A stretch of 64,000 nucleotides of DNA from Saprospiraceae bacterium (GTDB lineage: Bacteria > Bacteroidota > Bacteroidia > Chitinophagales > Saprospiraceae), in the NCBI GenBank assembly GCA_016714985.1, contig JADKBS010000027.1, positions 1 to 64,000 of the forward strand, in the 5' to 3' direction. Below are positions 34,699 through 44,080 of the stretch, in pieces. A program made the position numbers and the translations under genes. The notes beneath the pieces were generated by a model that made no database searches, was not told the DNA's origin, and worked only from the letters and a program-made list of their open reading frames with translations. Position 1 is the first letter of the stretch, and the number at the start of each line of letters is the position of its first letter.

Positions 34699-36657
34699 TC
34701 AAGCCTCCACTGTCATTAGCACTGACATGATGCGTTCATAGAGGTCATAAGGTTTAAATGGCTTGGAAAGATAGTCGTTCATGCCAATTTCAAGGCATTT
34801 TTCCTCCTCTTGCTTTGAGGAGTTCGCCGTAAGGGCAATAATGGGAACTTGGCTGAACTCCCTGATTTTTTTTGCGGATTCAAGACCGTTCATTACTGGC
34901 ATTTGAATGTCCATCAACACAAGATCGTAGTTTTTCTCAGCGACGGCCTCATAGCCAAGCTGACCATTCTCAGCTATATCCACGGTGACATATTCAGACC
35001 AAGAGAGAAGGACTTTTTTTGTTGCCAATTGGTTGAGGAAGTGGTCTTCAACCATGAGAATACGCATTGGAGCAGTTGGCTTTTCACCCACCTGGAACCT
35101 TATTTTTTTGGAAGGTTTAACTGGCAGTTTCACCATAATCTCGGAGCCAGCAGTTTCAAGGTTTAGGAACTTGAGTTCTCCATCCAATGACTTGACAAGT
35201 TTGGAGGAAATAGCAAGGCCCACCAGTTTTTTCTTTGGTGTCATCTCTTTGCCACCATTGCTCAATACTTCCCTGATGATATTCTCAACATTGTTAAGTT
35301 CTAACAAATCATTGGCATTGAATTGTTTTCGTGTGTTGATGATACGAATTTCCAATTCCAAACTATCCGCAACAGGTTCACAACTAGCCCTAATGGTTAT
35401 ATCGTCTCCCTGCTCACTTTGACGCAGCGAATGCTCTATCAAATTGTAAATGATTTGCGTGATTTTTCTCGGGTCGGCGGTAATTTTTTCAGGGAGGTTT
35501 CCATCTGGCATAAACCTAAGGTTAAGTTTTGCGGTTTCTGCCTTAATCCTCACCACATTGATGGCACCAGCCAAGAAGTCGGCCAATATAATGTCTTCAT
35601 CTTCCACCTTGACAGTGTCTGTCACCATCAATGAGAAGTTAAGTAAATTGTTGACTGACATGGACAGGTCGCCGACAGATGTCTTGAGATTGGTAACCAG
35701 CATCTCTTGCTGAGAAGAGGTTTCCGTATTTCCCAACAAAAACAAAAGGTTGATAATGGATGACAAGGGGGTTCGGACTTGAAACCCGAGATCGGCAAGG
35801 ACTTCCTCTTGAATGCTTGCTGTTTGGCTTGAGATTGCTTTTTCAATTAAGAGCCGCTCAGAGGTCTTTCTCTCGGTAATATCCCAAATACTTCCAACGA
35901 GCATTACCCTATGGCCGCCTTCCTCAATTTTCACCATTGCCTGAACCAGAACGTCCCGAATGTTGAAATTATCTACCAAGATTCTATGCTCAATACTGTG
36001 AAGTTCGCCATCCCTGCCTGCCTCCTCAAAAAAAGCCGCTACAGTGGTTCTATCTTCTGCGGGTACGAATTTTAGGTATTCAGAAAGCATAGGCAAAAAA
36101 GTGCCTTTTGGAATACCGAAAATTCGGTAAACTTCGTCGGCCCAAGTCATTTTATTTGAAACGACATCCATTTCCCAAGTTCCGAACCGTGCCATTTTTT
36201 GTGCCTCCAGAAACCGCTTCTTGAAGCCTTCCAATTCCTTGGCAGTTTCCTCCAACTTGTTCTGAACCTTAAAGCGTTGAACCGAGAACAAAGCCACCTT
36301 ACAAATGGATTTGGCATCGAACTGCCCCTTTATGAGATAATCCTGCACCCCTGCTTTGATGCTTTGATTGATGATGATTTCGTTATTGACGGAAGTAACA
36401 ACTACGACGGGCACATGGACGACCGACTCCAGATAAGCCGTTATAGTCCTGAACCCGTTGGAATCCTTGAGGTTTAGCTCCATAAAAACCAAATCAATGT
36501 CCTGTTGGGACAAAATACTGAACCCTGCGTTCAGTGAATCTGCCTTGTGCAATTCGATTTTTGCGCCAAGGTCCTTCAAATAACTTTCCAACAATGCAAT
36601 GTCTGAAGGATTAGGCTCCAATGCGAGTATCGAAATCTTGTTGTTCTTGGCACTCAT
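34699..36657 (-). CDS. Hybrid sensor kinase-like protein with degenerate kinase core (REC-PAS-HK-REC)
   Basis: 652 aa from ATG 36657. Order: N-terminal receiver (~8-125), short coiled coil, PAS (~155-265, ARFGTWEMDVVSNKMTWADE), dimerisation/HATPase region (~280-515), C-terminal receiver (~531-650). The N receiver has Glu60 (FMELNL) for the phosphorylated Asp. The H-box reads GFQVRTPLSS, so the His is Phe (~292). The N-box Asn is His (NLIEHSLRQ) and the G1 box DxGxG is absent (INTRKQF). The C receiver is intact (VEDH, MDIQMP, ALTA, SKPF). It cannot autophosphorylate by known chemistry; it may be a scaffold or be phosphorylated in trans. Confidence 0.85.
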   Translation of the reverse strand: MSAKNNKISILALEPNPSDIALLESYLKDLGAKIELHKADSLNAGFSILSQQDIDLVFMELNLKDSNGFRTITAYLESVVHVPVVVVTSVNNEIIINQSIKAGVQDYLIKGQFDAKSICKVALFSVQRFKVQNKLEETAKELEGFKKRFLEAQKMARFGTWEMDVVSNKMTWADEVYRIFGIPKGTFLPMLSEYLKFVPAEDRTTVAAFFEEAGRDGELHSIEHRILVDNFNIRDVLVQAMVKIEEGGHRVMLVGSIWDITERKTSERLLIEKAISSQTASIQEEVLADLGFQVRTPLSSIINLLFLLGNTETSSQQEMLVTNLKTSVGDLSMSVNNLLNFSLMVTDTVKVEDEDIILADFLAGAINVVRIKAETAKLNLRFMPDGNLPEKITADPRKITQIIYNLIEHSLRQSEQGDDITIRASCEPVADSLELEIRIINTRKQFNANDLLELNNVENIIREVLSNGGKEMTPKKKLVGLAISSKLVKSLDGELKFLNLETAGSEIMVKLPVKPSKKIRFQVGEKPTAPMRILMVEDHFLNQLATKKVLLSWSEYVTVDIAENGQLGYEAVAEKNYDLVLMDIQMPVMNGLESAKKIREFSQVPIIALTANSSKQEEEKCLEIGMNDYLSKPFKPYDLYERIMSVLMTVEA

Positions 36658-36717
36658 GGCCTCATTTATCAAAGGGGGCGGATTAGGTAATGAGAAGAAA
36701 AATAAGTGTGATAGTTA

Positions 36718-37161
36718 TCAAGGAATCAAGGAAGGTAAAATTGCCGTCTTCAGCCAAAACTCCTCAATCTGTTTGATGATTTCAAAAAAGCGGTCAAAGT
36801 CCACTGGTTTGTTTATATAGCAGTTCACATGAAGGTCATAGCTGTGCTTGATGTCCTGCTCGGCATTTGAGGTGGTCAAAACTACAACAGGGATGCTCCG
36901 CAAATCAGGGTTTTCCTTGATTTCCCCTAATACCTCCCGCCCATCCTTTTTGGGAAGGTTTAGGTCAAGTAAAATCAAGTCAGGCCTGTTTGAATTTTGA
37001 TAAGGGCCTTTTTTATGCAGAAAATGAATCGCCTCAAGGCCATCCATGACAACATCCAAATGCACGTCAATATTTCCCTCCTTGAAGGCTTCCTGTGCCA
37101 ACCTTACGTCACCTGGATTGTCTTCGATCAGTAAAATATTCACGGGTCTATTTTTTTTCAT
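36718..37161 (-). CDS. CheY-like response regulator (Rcp1 type)
   Basis: 147 aa, a lone receiver domain. All key residues are present: LIEDNPGD (acidic pair), LILLDLNLPKKDG (phospho-Asp), VVLTTS and CYINKPVDF (Lys). It belongs to the phytochrome-type Rcp family that acts by protein contact, with no DNA-binding part. Starts at ATG 37161 (an ATG 12 nt earlier is also possible). It ends 60 nt before the pseudo-kinase gene on the same strand, so the pair is probably an operon. Confidence 0.88.
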   Translation of the reverse strand: MKKNRPVNILLIEDNPGDVRLAQEAFKEGNIDVHLDVVMDGLEAIHFLHKKGPYQNSNRPDLILLDLNLPKKDGREVLGEIKENPDLRSIPVVVLTTSNAEQDIKHSYDLHVNCYINKPVDFDRFFEIIKQIEEFWLKTAILPSLIP

Positions 37162-37328
37162 GTTAGTCAGCATTGCTGGCGTTTGGGAAATCAATCCTTT
37201 CATGAGCTGTTTGGGGAGAAATTGGACACAACAAAATAGAAACATGCCAAAAACAGCTAATCTGGACGAAGAATGAGAACTATTGAACCGAGATAAAGGG
37301 ATTTTTATAAAAATGATAGACACGGGTT

Positions 37329-37336
37329 TATTTTTG
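37329..37336 (+). promoter_or_regulatory. -7 element of the polyprenyl synthase gene
   Basis: TATTTTTG (TAnnTTTG) 34 nt before the ATG at 37371; it supports the start at 37371 rather than the TTG at 37359. Confidence 0.4.
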
Positions 37337-37370
37337 CCCAGTTTCTGAATTCATTTTCTTGATACTAATC

Positions 37371-38348
37371 ATGCAAACTTTACACCAATTCCAAGATTCG
37401 TTCGAGTCGTACTTACTTAACAACCAGTTTGTAGGCGCCCCCATCGAACTTTACGAACCTGCCAACTACATCCTTAAAATTGGCGGCAAGCGATTAAGGC
37501 CTGCGCTATTATTGACTGGCCACTATCTGTTTGAGGATGATTTTAGTCCTTCCCTTCCGGCAGCCTTTGCCGTGGAAGTGTTCCACAACTTCACTTTAAT
37601 GCATGACGACATCATGGACGCAGCACCATTGCGAAGGGGAATGCCAACCGTTCATCAAAAATTTGGACTAAATCCAGGAATTTTATCTGGAGATGTGATG
37701 GTAATCCTGGCTTATGAATACCTTTTAAAATGCCCAGCGCCAAAAACAGTCGAAGTGCTGCAATCCTTCAACAGGATGGCCATACAAGTTTGCGAAGGCC
37801 AACAAATGGACATGAATTTTGAAACACAAGCCTCAATTTCAATTGATGACTATCTCAAAATGATAGAATACAAGACAGCGGTATTGGTAGCAACTGCACT
37901 TGAAATTGGGGCTAAACTTGGAGGTGCGGACATTGCAGCCGCAGGATTGCTTTACGAATTTGGAAGGAACCTCGGTATAGCGTTTCAATTGCAAGATGAC
38001 ATCCTGGACGCATTTGGGGATCCAAGCAAGGTTGGGAAAAAACTGGGAGGAGACATTGCCCAAAACAAAAAAACCTTCCTGTATTTGAAAGCAATCGAAT
38101 TGGCACCTGAAGCCACCGCCAATTCACTCCGGGAATATTTTTCAGATGGACATTCAATACCGGAATCGGAAAAAATCGAATCAGTCCTAACGATATTCAG
38201 AGATTTGAAGGTAGAGCAAGCGGCCCACAAAGTCAAGGAGGACTACTGGCAAAAAGCCCTTGAATCATTGGGAAAGGTAGATTCGGCAGTTGAGAAGAAA
38301 AACATTCTTGTGGGCTTTGCGTCGGCGCTAATGCATCGGGATTTCTAA
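37371..38348 (+). CDS. Polyprenyl (trans-isoprenyl) diphosphate synthase
   Basis: 325 aa. Both Asp-rich motifs are present: first HDDIMD with the aligned LRRGMPTVH, second QLQDDILDAFGD. GGKRLRPALLL is the conserved IPP-binding segment. It condenses IPP onto allylic diphosphates in the cytoplasm. The residues upstream of the first Asp motif (NFTLMHDD) suggest short to medium chains, such as farnesyl or geranylgeranyl. Chain length cannot be fixed from sequence alone. Confidence 0.9.
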   Translation: MQTLHQFQDSFESYLLNNQFVGAPIELYEPANYILKIGGKRLRPALLLTGHYLFEDDFSPSLPAAFAVEVFHNFTLMHDDIMDAAPLRRGMPTVHQKFGLNPGILSGDVMVILAYEYLLKCPAPKTVEVLQSFNRMAIQVCEGQQMDMNFETQASISIDDYLKMIEYKTAVLVATALEIGAKLGGADIAAAGLLYEFGRNLGIAFQLQDDILDAFGDPSKVGKKLGGDIAQNKKTFLYLKAIELAPEATANSLREYFSDGHSIPESEKIESVLTIFRDLKVEQAAHKVKEDYWQKALESLGKVDSAVEKKNILVGFASALMHRDF

Positions 38349-38730
38349 ATAAAAAAGGAGCAACCACCTAAGCGGTTACCCCTCACACTATGAAACACTA
38401 TTTTTTAAGGCACATTTGGGGTTAATTGCGCTATTCAACAATTGATAGGCAAAAAAGTTCTAACAGGAATTTTATGTGGTATTATCAGCAAGATTGGACG
38501 GCTCAAAAGTAATTTGTTGGGGCAATTTTTCAAAACAAAATAGAAAAAATTAAGAATTCCTTAAAAAAAAACACGGTTCTATCCTTTTGCCTTTTCTGTT
38601 TTCGAAGAACAAATGCTAATTTTAAAATGCAACACATTGATTTTCAGAAAAGTAAAACATCTATTTTAATCAGAATCTGTTTTACGTTAAATTCTCAAAA
38701 AGTTTTCAATAACAATAAAATTTCTTAAAA
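38349..38730. other. AT-rich intergenic region
   Basis: 382 bp with A/T runs and no supported gene or strong hairpin. A weak AACC...GGTT pair lies at ~38364-38380 after the polyprenyl synthase stop. It presumably holds the promoter of the M28 gene. Confidence 0.35.
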
Positions 38731-39966
38731 ATGAGATTGATTTCGTTTGTCCTTGTTTTAACAATGACGTTAACACGACAGTTTTCCTACTGCCAAAACA
38801 GCAATCAGGCACTCCAGCAACTGCAGATTGACGTGGTTTACCTTTCTTCCAACCTACTTCAAGGCCGTGAGGCAGGCACCCAATATGAAGAAATGGCAGG
38901 CCGATATATTGCCACCCGTTTTGAGGAAATCGGGCTTGAACCAAAGGGGATGGGCGGCTCTTGGTTCCATCCCTTTGACTTCAATTTCAATACCAACCCA
39001 CACGCTACCACGGGTGGTGAATCTCGTACAGGGCGAAACGTGGTTGGTTTCATTGACAACAAAGCCGCCACGACTGTTGTCATAGGCGCCCATTACGACC
39101 ATTTGGGGCTTGGAATGCCAGGTGCCTCCCTACATGTCGGTGAGGCAGCCGTTCATAATGGCGCAGACGACAATGCGAGTGGCGTTGCTTCCTTGATGTA
39201 CCTCGCCGATTATCTCAAAAACAGTTCAAAGGCCAAGAACAACAACTACCTCTTCCTCGCCTTTTCAGCAGAGGAATTGGGGTTGGTTGGTTCCAAAAAA
39301 TTTGTCGAAAACCCAAGCTTTGGCCTCCAGAACGTCAATTACATGCTCAACATGGATATGGTTGGCCGCCTGAACGAGGAAAAAGTATTGGCCATCAACG
39401 GCGCTGGAACCTCCCCCTCTTGGAAGGATGAACTGTCCAAAATCTCAGTTGCTGGCATCAAAATCAAGACAACGGACAGTGGTGTCGGCCCATCTGATCA
39501 TACCTCCTTTTACCTGAAAGACATGCCCGTGCTCCATTTCTTCACTGGACAGCACACCGACTATCACAAACCTTCCGATGACAGCGAACTGGTCAATTAT
39601 CAGGGCATTCACGATGTGTCGGTGTTCATTGCCACGCTTGTCGAGAACCTCAACGATGACAACAAGCTCGTTTTCACCAAGACAAAAGACGAATCACAAC
39701 AAGGTGCCAGCTTCAAGGTTACGCTCGGCGTCATGCCTGATTATGTTTACGATGGAGAAGGGATGCGAATTGATGCCGTCATGGACGACAAGCCCGCAAA
39801 AAAGGCTGGATTAGAGAAAGGAGACATCGTCATCCAAATTGGGGACATTCAAGTGAAGACCATTTACGACTACATGGATGGATTGGCCAAATTCAAGAAA
39901 GGCGACAAGGCCAAAGTCAAGGTCAAGCGCAAGGAAGAAATAATTGAAAAGGAAGTAGCGTTTTGA
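38731..39966 (+). CDS. Secreted M28 family zinc peptidase with PDZ domain
   Basis: 411 aa. Signal peptide 1-~21. M28 ligands are visible in order: GAHYDHLG (His, then the Asp of the pair), HNGADDNASG (bridging Asp), AFSAEELGL (catalytic and ligand Glu), MLNMDMVGR (Asp), and FTGQHTDYHKPSDD (last His). A PDZ domain follows at ~325-408 (AKKAGLEKGDIVIQIGDIQV). Aminopeptidase activity in the periplasm or outside is expected. Looks complete. Confidence 0.92.
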   Translation: MRLISFVLVLTMTLTRQFSYCQNSNQALQQLQIDVVYLSSNLLQGREAGTQYEEMAGRYIATRFEEIGLEPKGMGGSWFHPFDFNFNTNPHATTGGESRTGRNVVGFIDNKAATTVVIGAHYDHLGLGMPGASLHVGEAAVHNGADDNASGVASLMYLADYLKNSSKAKNNNYLFLAFSAEELGLVGSKKFVENPSFGLQNVNYMLNMDMVGRLNEEKVLAINGAGTSPSWKDELSKISVAGIKIKTTDSGVGPSDHTSFYLKDMPVLHFFTGQHTDYHKPSDDSELVNYQGIHDVSVFIATLVENLNDDNKLVFTKTKDESQQGASFKVTLGVMPDYVYDGEGMRIDAVMDDKPAKKAGLEKGDIVIQIGDIQVKTIYDYMDGLAKFKKGDKAKVKVKRKEEIIEKEVAF

Positions 39967-39990
39967 CGCTTGTTTTAACGCAATACAACG

Positions 39991-40030
39991 GAAAGGGAAT
40001 GTGACCATCGTGTCGATACATTCCCTTTTC
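39991..40030 (+). terminator. Hairpin after the M28 gene
   Basis: GAAAGGGAATGT (39991-40002) pairs with ACATTCCCTTTTC (40018-40030), starting 24 nt after the stop codon. There is no U-tract. The remaining 330 bp up to 40360 show no gene. Confidence 0.5.
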
Positions 40031-40360
40031 GCTTGGGTTCTGGAGCCAATGGAGTGGTTTCACTCTGCGCCGTGTAGCGCCATTTTGGCCACGCAACCGA
40101 AAAGGATTAAAATGCCAAATAATGCGAGCATTGTTCAATTGTTTTTTGTGAAATCCCTTTTTAAGTTCTACGATTTAGCCAGTGGAAAGTGGATAGGACG
40201 ATTATCTAAAAACTAATCGTTTGGAGGGGAGAAAAAGCATCCAAAAAAGCTGCTTTAACTTTTAATTAGGAAAAAACTAGGCCAATTTTTCTTTTCTGTC
40301 AAAAGAACCAGGATTCCTATAACGTTTTAATCCAAATCGAGAACATCAAGTATCCATCCT

Positions 40361-41278
40361 ATGAAAATTAAGTCCATTTTCTATCTAGTCCTTTTTGCAC
40401 TCACTTTTTGCTCCTGCAAAAAAGCGGAAACTGAGGCCCCGAACAACCTCGTATTCTCCATCCATTTTGACCCCGAACAACCACGCCTTGACAATTTAGG
40501 CGAACCATCCCAAATTCCCAGTGGGCATGCTGCCCAAACCCCAACATTCAGGGGCATGAGCATACACTATATTGAACTTGCCCAAAACGCTTTTGTGCCG
40601 TTGGGCGGTGGGGCCATTCTTTACCAAGGAAAAGAAACAATGAAAGGGGGCGAAAATGCCGTTGACTTCGACCAAGCAAAGACAGTGGGCGATGGGGAGC
40701 AATTCGTCACCATCAGCTTAAGTGATTTGCCGCCCGGCAGTTACGAATGGGTTCGCACCAGCGTTACTTACCAACATTACGACATAAAGTACAACCTTCA
40801 AAACGTCCCGGTAATTGGCGAAATAACCAATCAATCTGGCACGGTGGCCTCGTTTGTCGGATTCAACACCTATATCAGCGAGCTAAAGCCAAACGAGCAC
40901 TCCATTACGGTCAACGACGACAAAAAACAGGGGTTCTGGGCATTTGAACCCTCATTTTCGGCCCCATACCAAGCTTATAATTCAATCTATTCAGGCCAAG
41001 CACCGACTGCCGCAACCACGGTTGTCAACCCGATTTTCGACACAAGCCCAGTACCTCCAGGTTCCTGTGTGGTCACGGGAAAATTCGCCACGCCTTTAAT
41101 CGTCACCGGCGATGAAACAAGGGATGTGAAGGTCAGGCTCGCTTTTTCCATCAACAACAGTTTTGAATGGAAGGAGGAAATAGCCAATGGACAGCTCGAT
41201 TTTTTTGCGGATGATGCAAGCAAGAACGAGCGCATCGTGGACATGGGACTGCGTGGGCTGGTGCCAAGCTGGGAGTGA
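40361..41278 (+). CDS. Lipoprotein of unknown function
   Basis: 305 aa with an SPII signal: LFALTFCSCKK (Cys at ~19). The mature part is beta-rich and has two pairs of repeated themes (GGAILYQGKE, FVGFNTYISELKPNEHSITV, SCVVTGKFATPLIVTGDETRDVKVRLAFSINNSFEWKE). The closing FSINNSFEWKE region recalls MbnP-like metallo-lipoproteins, but I do not see enough to name it. Anchored at the outer membrane by prediction. A nested-hairpin element follows 8 nt after the stop. Confidence 0.75.
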   Translation: MKIKSIFYLVLFALTFCSCKKAETEAPNNLVFSIHFDPEQPRLDNLGEPSQIPSGHAAQTPTFRGMSIHYIELAQNAFVPLGGGAILYQGKETMKGGENAVDFDQAKTVGDGEQFVTISLSDLPPGSYEWVRTSVTYQHYDIKYNLQNVPVIGEITNQSGTVASFVGFNTYISELKPNEHSITVNDDKKQGFWAFEPSFSAPYQAYNSIYSGQAPTAATTVVNPIFDTSPVPPGSCVVTGKFATPLIVTGDETRDVKVRLAFSINNSFEWKEEIANGQLDFFADDASKNERIVDMGLRGLVPSWE

Positions 41279-41285
41279 TCCTATT

Positions 41286-41419
41286 TTTGTAACTACTTAG
41301 CAGGGGGTGTTTTTTGGGGAAAAATTTTCAATTTTTCCCCAAAAAACACCCCCAAAATGTGGGAGGAGAGAGAAAAAATGAAATTTTTTCTCTCTCCTCC
41401 CACACCCTCCTAAGTAGTT
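41286..41419 (-). repeat. Nested double-hairpin element, copy 1
   Basis: Outer arms AACTACTTAG (41291-41300) and CTAAGTAGTT (41410-41419) enclose two perfect hairpins. One has 24-bp arms at 41303-41326 and 41330-41353 (loop TTC); the other has 22-bp arms at 41358-41379 and 41383-41404 (loop GAA). A related, inverted and decayed copy lies at 53306-53435. It sits between convergent genes and would terminate both, but two copies with shared order suggest a mobile or dispersed element. Confidence 0.85.
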
Positions 41420-41422
41420 AGC

Positions 41423-42496
41423 CTATTTTTTAGAAATCGCCCCGTCCGATGAAATGGCCAAGCCTGAGTTTGGGAAATCCACCTTGGTCAATTCCTTTAT
41501 TTTGGCAATCACCCGTTTTTCAGGGTCCAGTTTAGGTCCATGCGTTTTTTGCTGGTAAGTGGCGGTTATTTGTCCCTTTACAAACTCACCTTTTTCGTCC
41601 GTAATCACTTTGATGATGGGCGAAATGCCCGCTGGTCCGTTTAGGCTGAACCTGCCATAGGTGCAGAAATTGCCGAGGCTGTAGGCAATGAAGCGGTCTT
41701 TGTAAAGCTCGATAGCCCTTGTTACGTGTGGGCCGTGACCAAAAACGATATCAGCCCCTGCATCAATCACGGCATGGGAGAATTTCACCACATTGCCACG
41801 ATCCTCCTCAAGGTAAAGTTCCGTTTTATTACTAACATGCTGATTGTCAGCGCCTTCTGCTCCTCCGTGAAATGATACAATGACGATATCACACTGTTTT
41901 TCAAGGCTGGCAACAATCGCTTTTGCAGTTTCAATTTTTCGGATATCGCAAGTGCCCGAATTGGGTGCAAAAGCACAAAACCCAAACTTGATCCCGTTTC
42001 TTTCAAATATAGTGGTTTCGTCCGTCCCCTCCAAGCCTGCGTAAGCAATCCCAGCGTTCTTGAGCACAGCTTTCGTGCCTTTCCTGCCCGTTGGGCCAAA
42101 ATCACCAGAATGGTTGTTGGCAATGCTCAGAACATCAAATCCTGCATCGCTGAAGTGTCGGATATAACTGGCAGGCGTCCGAAAGACATAGCATTTCGTA
42201 GAGTCGTTACAGGTTTTTGGTGTGCCCTCTCCATCGAAGAGCGTACCCTCAAGATTGCCGAAAGTGACATCGGCATCCAATAGTACCTTTCTGACATCGG
42301 CCAATAAATCGCTCCCCCCATTGGCTGGGAGGTATTTTTTGGAGGGGTAGTTGGTGCCGAGCATCATATCGCCAACACCAACAATGCTGACAGTTTTTGT
42401 TCCTTGTGCAAATAATCCCAATGAAAAGAATAAGATGGGCAATGCAAAAAAAAGACCCCCAAAGTGGGAGTCCTCTTTCAATGTTTTAAAAGACAT
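41423..42496 (-). CDS. CapA family protein (metallophosphatase fold)
   Basis: 357 aa from ATG 42496 with a signal peptide (LGLFAQG). CapA/PgsA signature: GVGDMMLGT, FGNLEGTL, SIANNHSGDFG, VSFHGGAEG, DIVFGHGPHV, YSLGNF. The family is tied to poly-gamma-glutamate capsule making in some bacteria but is broader; no capBC genes are nearby, so the role here is open. 70 nt separate it from the M23 gene upstream on the same strand. Confidence 0.88.
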   Translation of the reverse strand: MSFKTLKEDSHFGGLFFALPILFFSLGLFAQGTKTVSIVGVGDMMLGTNYPSKKYLPANGGSDLLADVRKVLLDADVTFGNLEGTLFDGEGTPKTCNDSTKCYVFRTPASYIRHFSDAGFDVLSIANNHSGDFGPTGRKGTKAVLKNAGIAYAGLEGTDETTIFERNGIKFGFCAFAPNSGTCDIRKIETAKAIVASLEKQCDIVIVSFHGGAEGADNQHVSNKTELYLEEDRGNVVKFSHAVIDAGADIVFGHGPHVTRAIELYKDRFIAYSLGNFCTYGRFSLNGPAGISPIIKVITDEKGEFVKGQITATYQQKTHGPKLDPEKRVIAKIKELTKVDFPNSGLAISSDGAISKK

Positions 42497-42566
42497 AATC
42501 ACTTAAATTGGTGATGTTAAAATGGTCTTTAGTTTTGTTTGCTAATAAAAAATGTGTCGAGAAAAA

Positions 42567-43551
42567 TTAATCAAAAGACTGGTTGTCAAGCTCTGAAAGA
42601 CGCACCAATTCTTGGTATTGCGTTGGGCTCAGGCCATCCAATACGTAATCAATCGGATTGACGGGCTTACCCTTATAGTGTACCTCGTAATGGCAGTGCG
42701 GAGCAGTAGAAGTACCCGTGCTTCCAACCTTGCCGATCAAGTGTCCCTTTTTTACCTTCTCGCCTAGACGCACGTTAACCGCCGACATGTGGCCGTAGAG
42801 TGTCTTGTAACCGTAACCGTGGTCAACAATGATGTGAAGTCCATACCCGCCACGATCATGCTCAACTGCCTCCACTACACCATCACCAGTGACCTGAATG
42901 GCGGTACCTTGTGGTGCGGAGAAGTCAATACCTGCGTGCATCTTGAATATCTTGTGGATTGGGTGCAAGCGATAGCCAAAGCCGGAGAGGAGTTCCACCC
43001 GCTGGTTGAGTTTATCTACCCGGACGGGCTTGATGGAAGGAATGGAGGCTAACATTTTTTCCTTGTCCATGGCCATTTTTTCGATTTCATCGAACGACTT
43101 GGACTGAATGACCATTTGGCGCTTCAATTTTTCAACTTTTTGGCGAAGTTGTGCCATCAAATCACCGGAGCGGCTGAAGTTCTGCAATTCAGAGTATTTT
43201 TCAGAACCACCCACGCCTGCCTCCCAGATGTTCTCATCAATAGGATCCATTTCCAAAACCATTCGGTGGATGCGGCGGTCACGATCTTGCAGGTTGTTGG
43301 CTACACTGGAAAGTTGATCGAAATTGCTTTCCGCTACTTTAAGTTCACTTTTGAGTTGATCAATTTCCTTGATATAGACCTCCTCTTGGGGAGATGGGAA
43401 AAATCGCCACCAAGCAAGCGTCATCAAAACACTAGATACCAGGATGGCAGAGGCAAAGCCGAAAATTTGCTTCAACCGTTGTTGAAATGACAACCTGATT
43501 TTTTTCGAACTGGAGTGTTTGTTTGTTGTAGAAGAATTTTTCTCGTCTCAT
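42567..43551 (-). CDS. M23 family metallopeptidase, N-terminus frameshifted in an A run
   Basis: True start is ATG 43551: MRREKFFYNKQTLQFEK, the usual Bacteroidota M23 opening. After that the A7 run at ~43495-43501 throws the frame. Removing one A joins it to RLSFQQRLKQIFGF, a membrane segment (ILVSSVLMTLAWW), a coiled coil (~45-150) and the LytM domain: FGYRLHPIHKIFKMHAGIDF (zinc His and Asp) and PHCHYEVH. About 328 aa. It cuts peptidoglycan cross-links or activates amidases at the envelope. The ORF from 43493 alone would lack the N-terminus. Confidence 0.88.
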
Positions 43552-44080
43552 ACTTGTTCTGTTGTTGAGCCAAAACCTAACTTTGCACCCTTTGAAAAAA
43601 AGGGCCTCAAATTGGACAGGCATCGTCAAAGCGTTAGAATATGGGCGTCCCTCCCTTAAGCTTTTTAAATCCGTTTGTCCTAACTTAGGTTTTGTCAATT
43701 GAAAATTGCGATAAGCCGCCATTTTCGTTTACGTGCGTGAAAATTGAAAACACGTTTTGGATCTATCAGTAGATTATTCTTCTCAAAGACTGTACGCAAC
43801 CTGAATTATGTGTCAAATTAGTTTTTAATGCCACATAAAATTCAAGTTCGGGATGCAAATATGGTCAAAAACCCAGAAAACCAACAACAGTGTGGATAAC
43901 TTTTACTTTAGGGTTGAAACTTTTATTCAAAAATTTCAGCTAAAGTAAAAGACATTCAATTGATTACAAAAATGATTTTTGTCAAATTGATTAGATAAAA
44001 ATTATCAAGAACATTCTTCTAAACCCATTTCCAAGTCCATTTTTCTTCTCAAAGACCTACCAACAGCAATATTTAATTTT
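43552..44080. other. Divergent promoter region of M23 and alaS
   Basis: 529 bp, AT-rich. On the minus strand TTTGAGG with TAGGTTTTG about 30 nt downstream (~43572-43612) fits the M23 promoter. No RNA gene or strong hairpin seen; no T-box is expected in this phylum. Confidence 0.4.

Noticed and set aside
41423..42496. Capsule (poly-gamma-glutamate) locus on account of CapA
   Set aside because: No capB/capC partners are nearby, and the CapA fold is common in unrelated settings.
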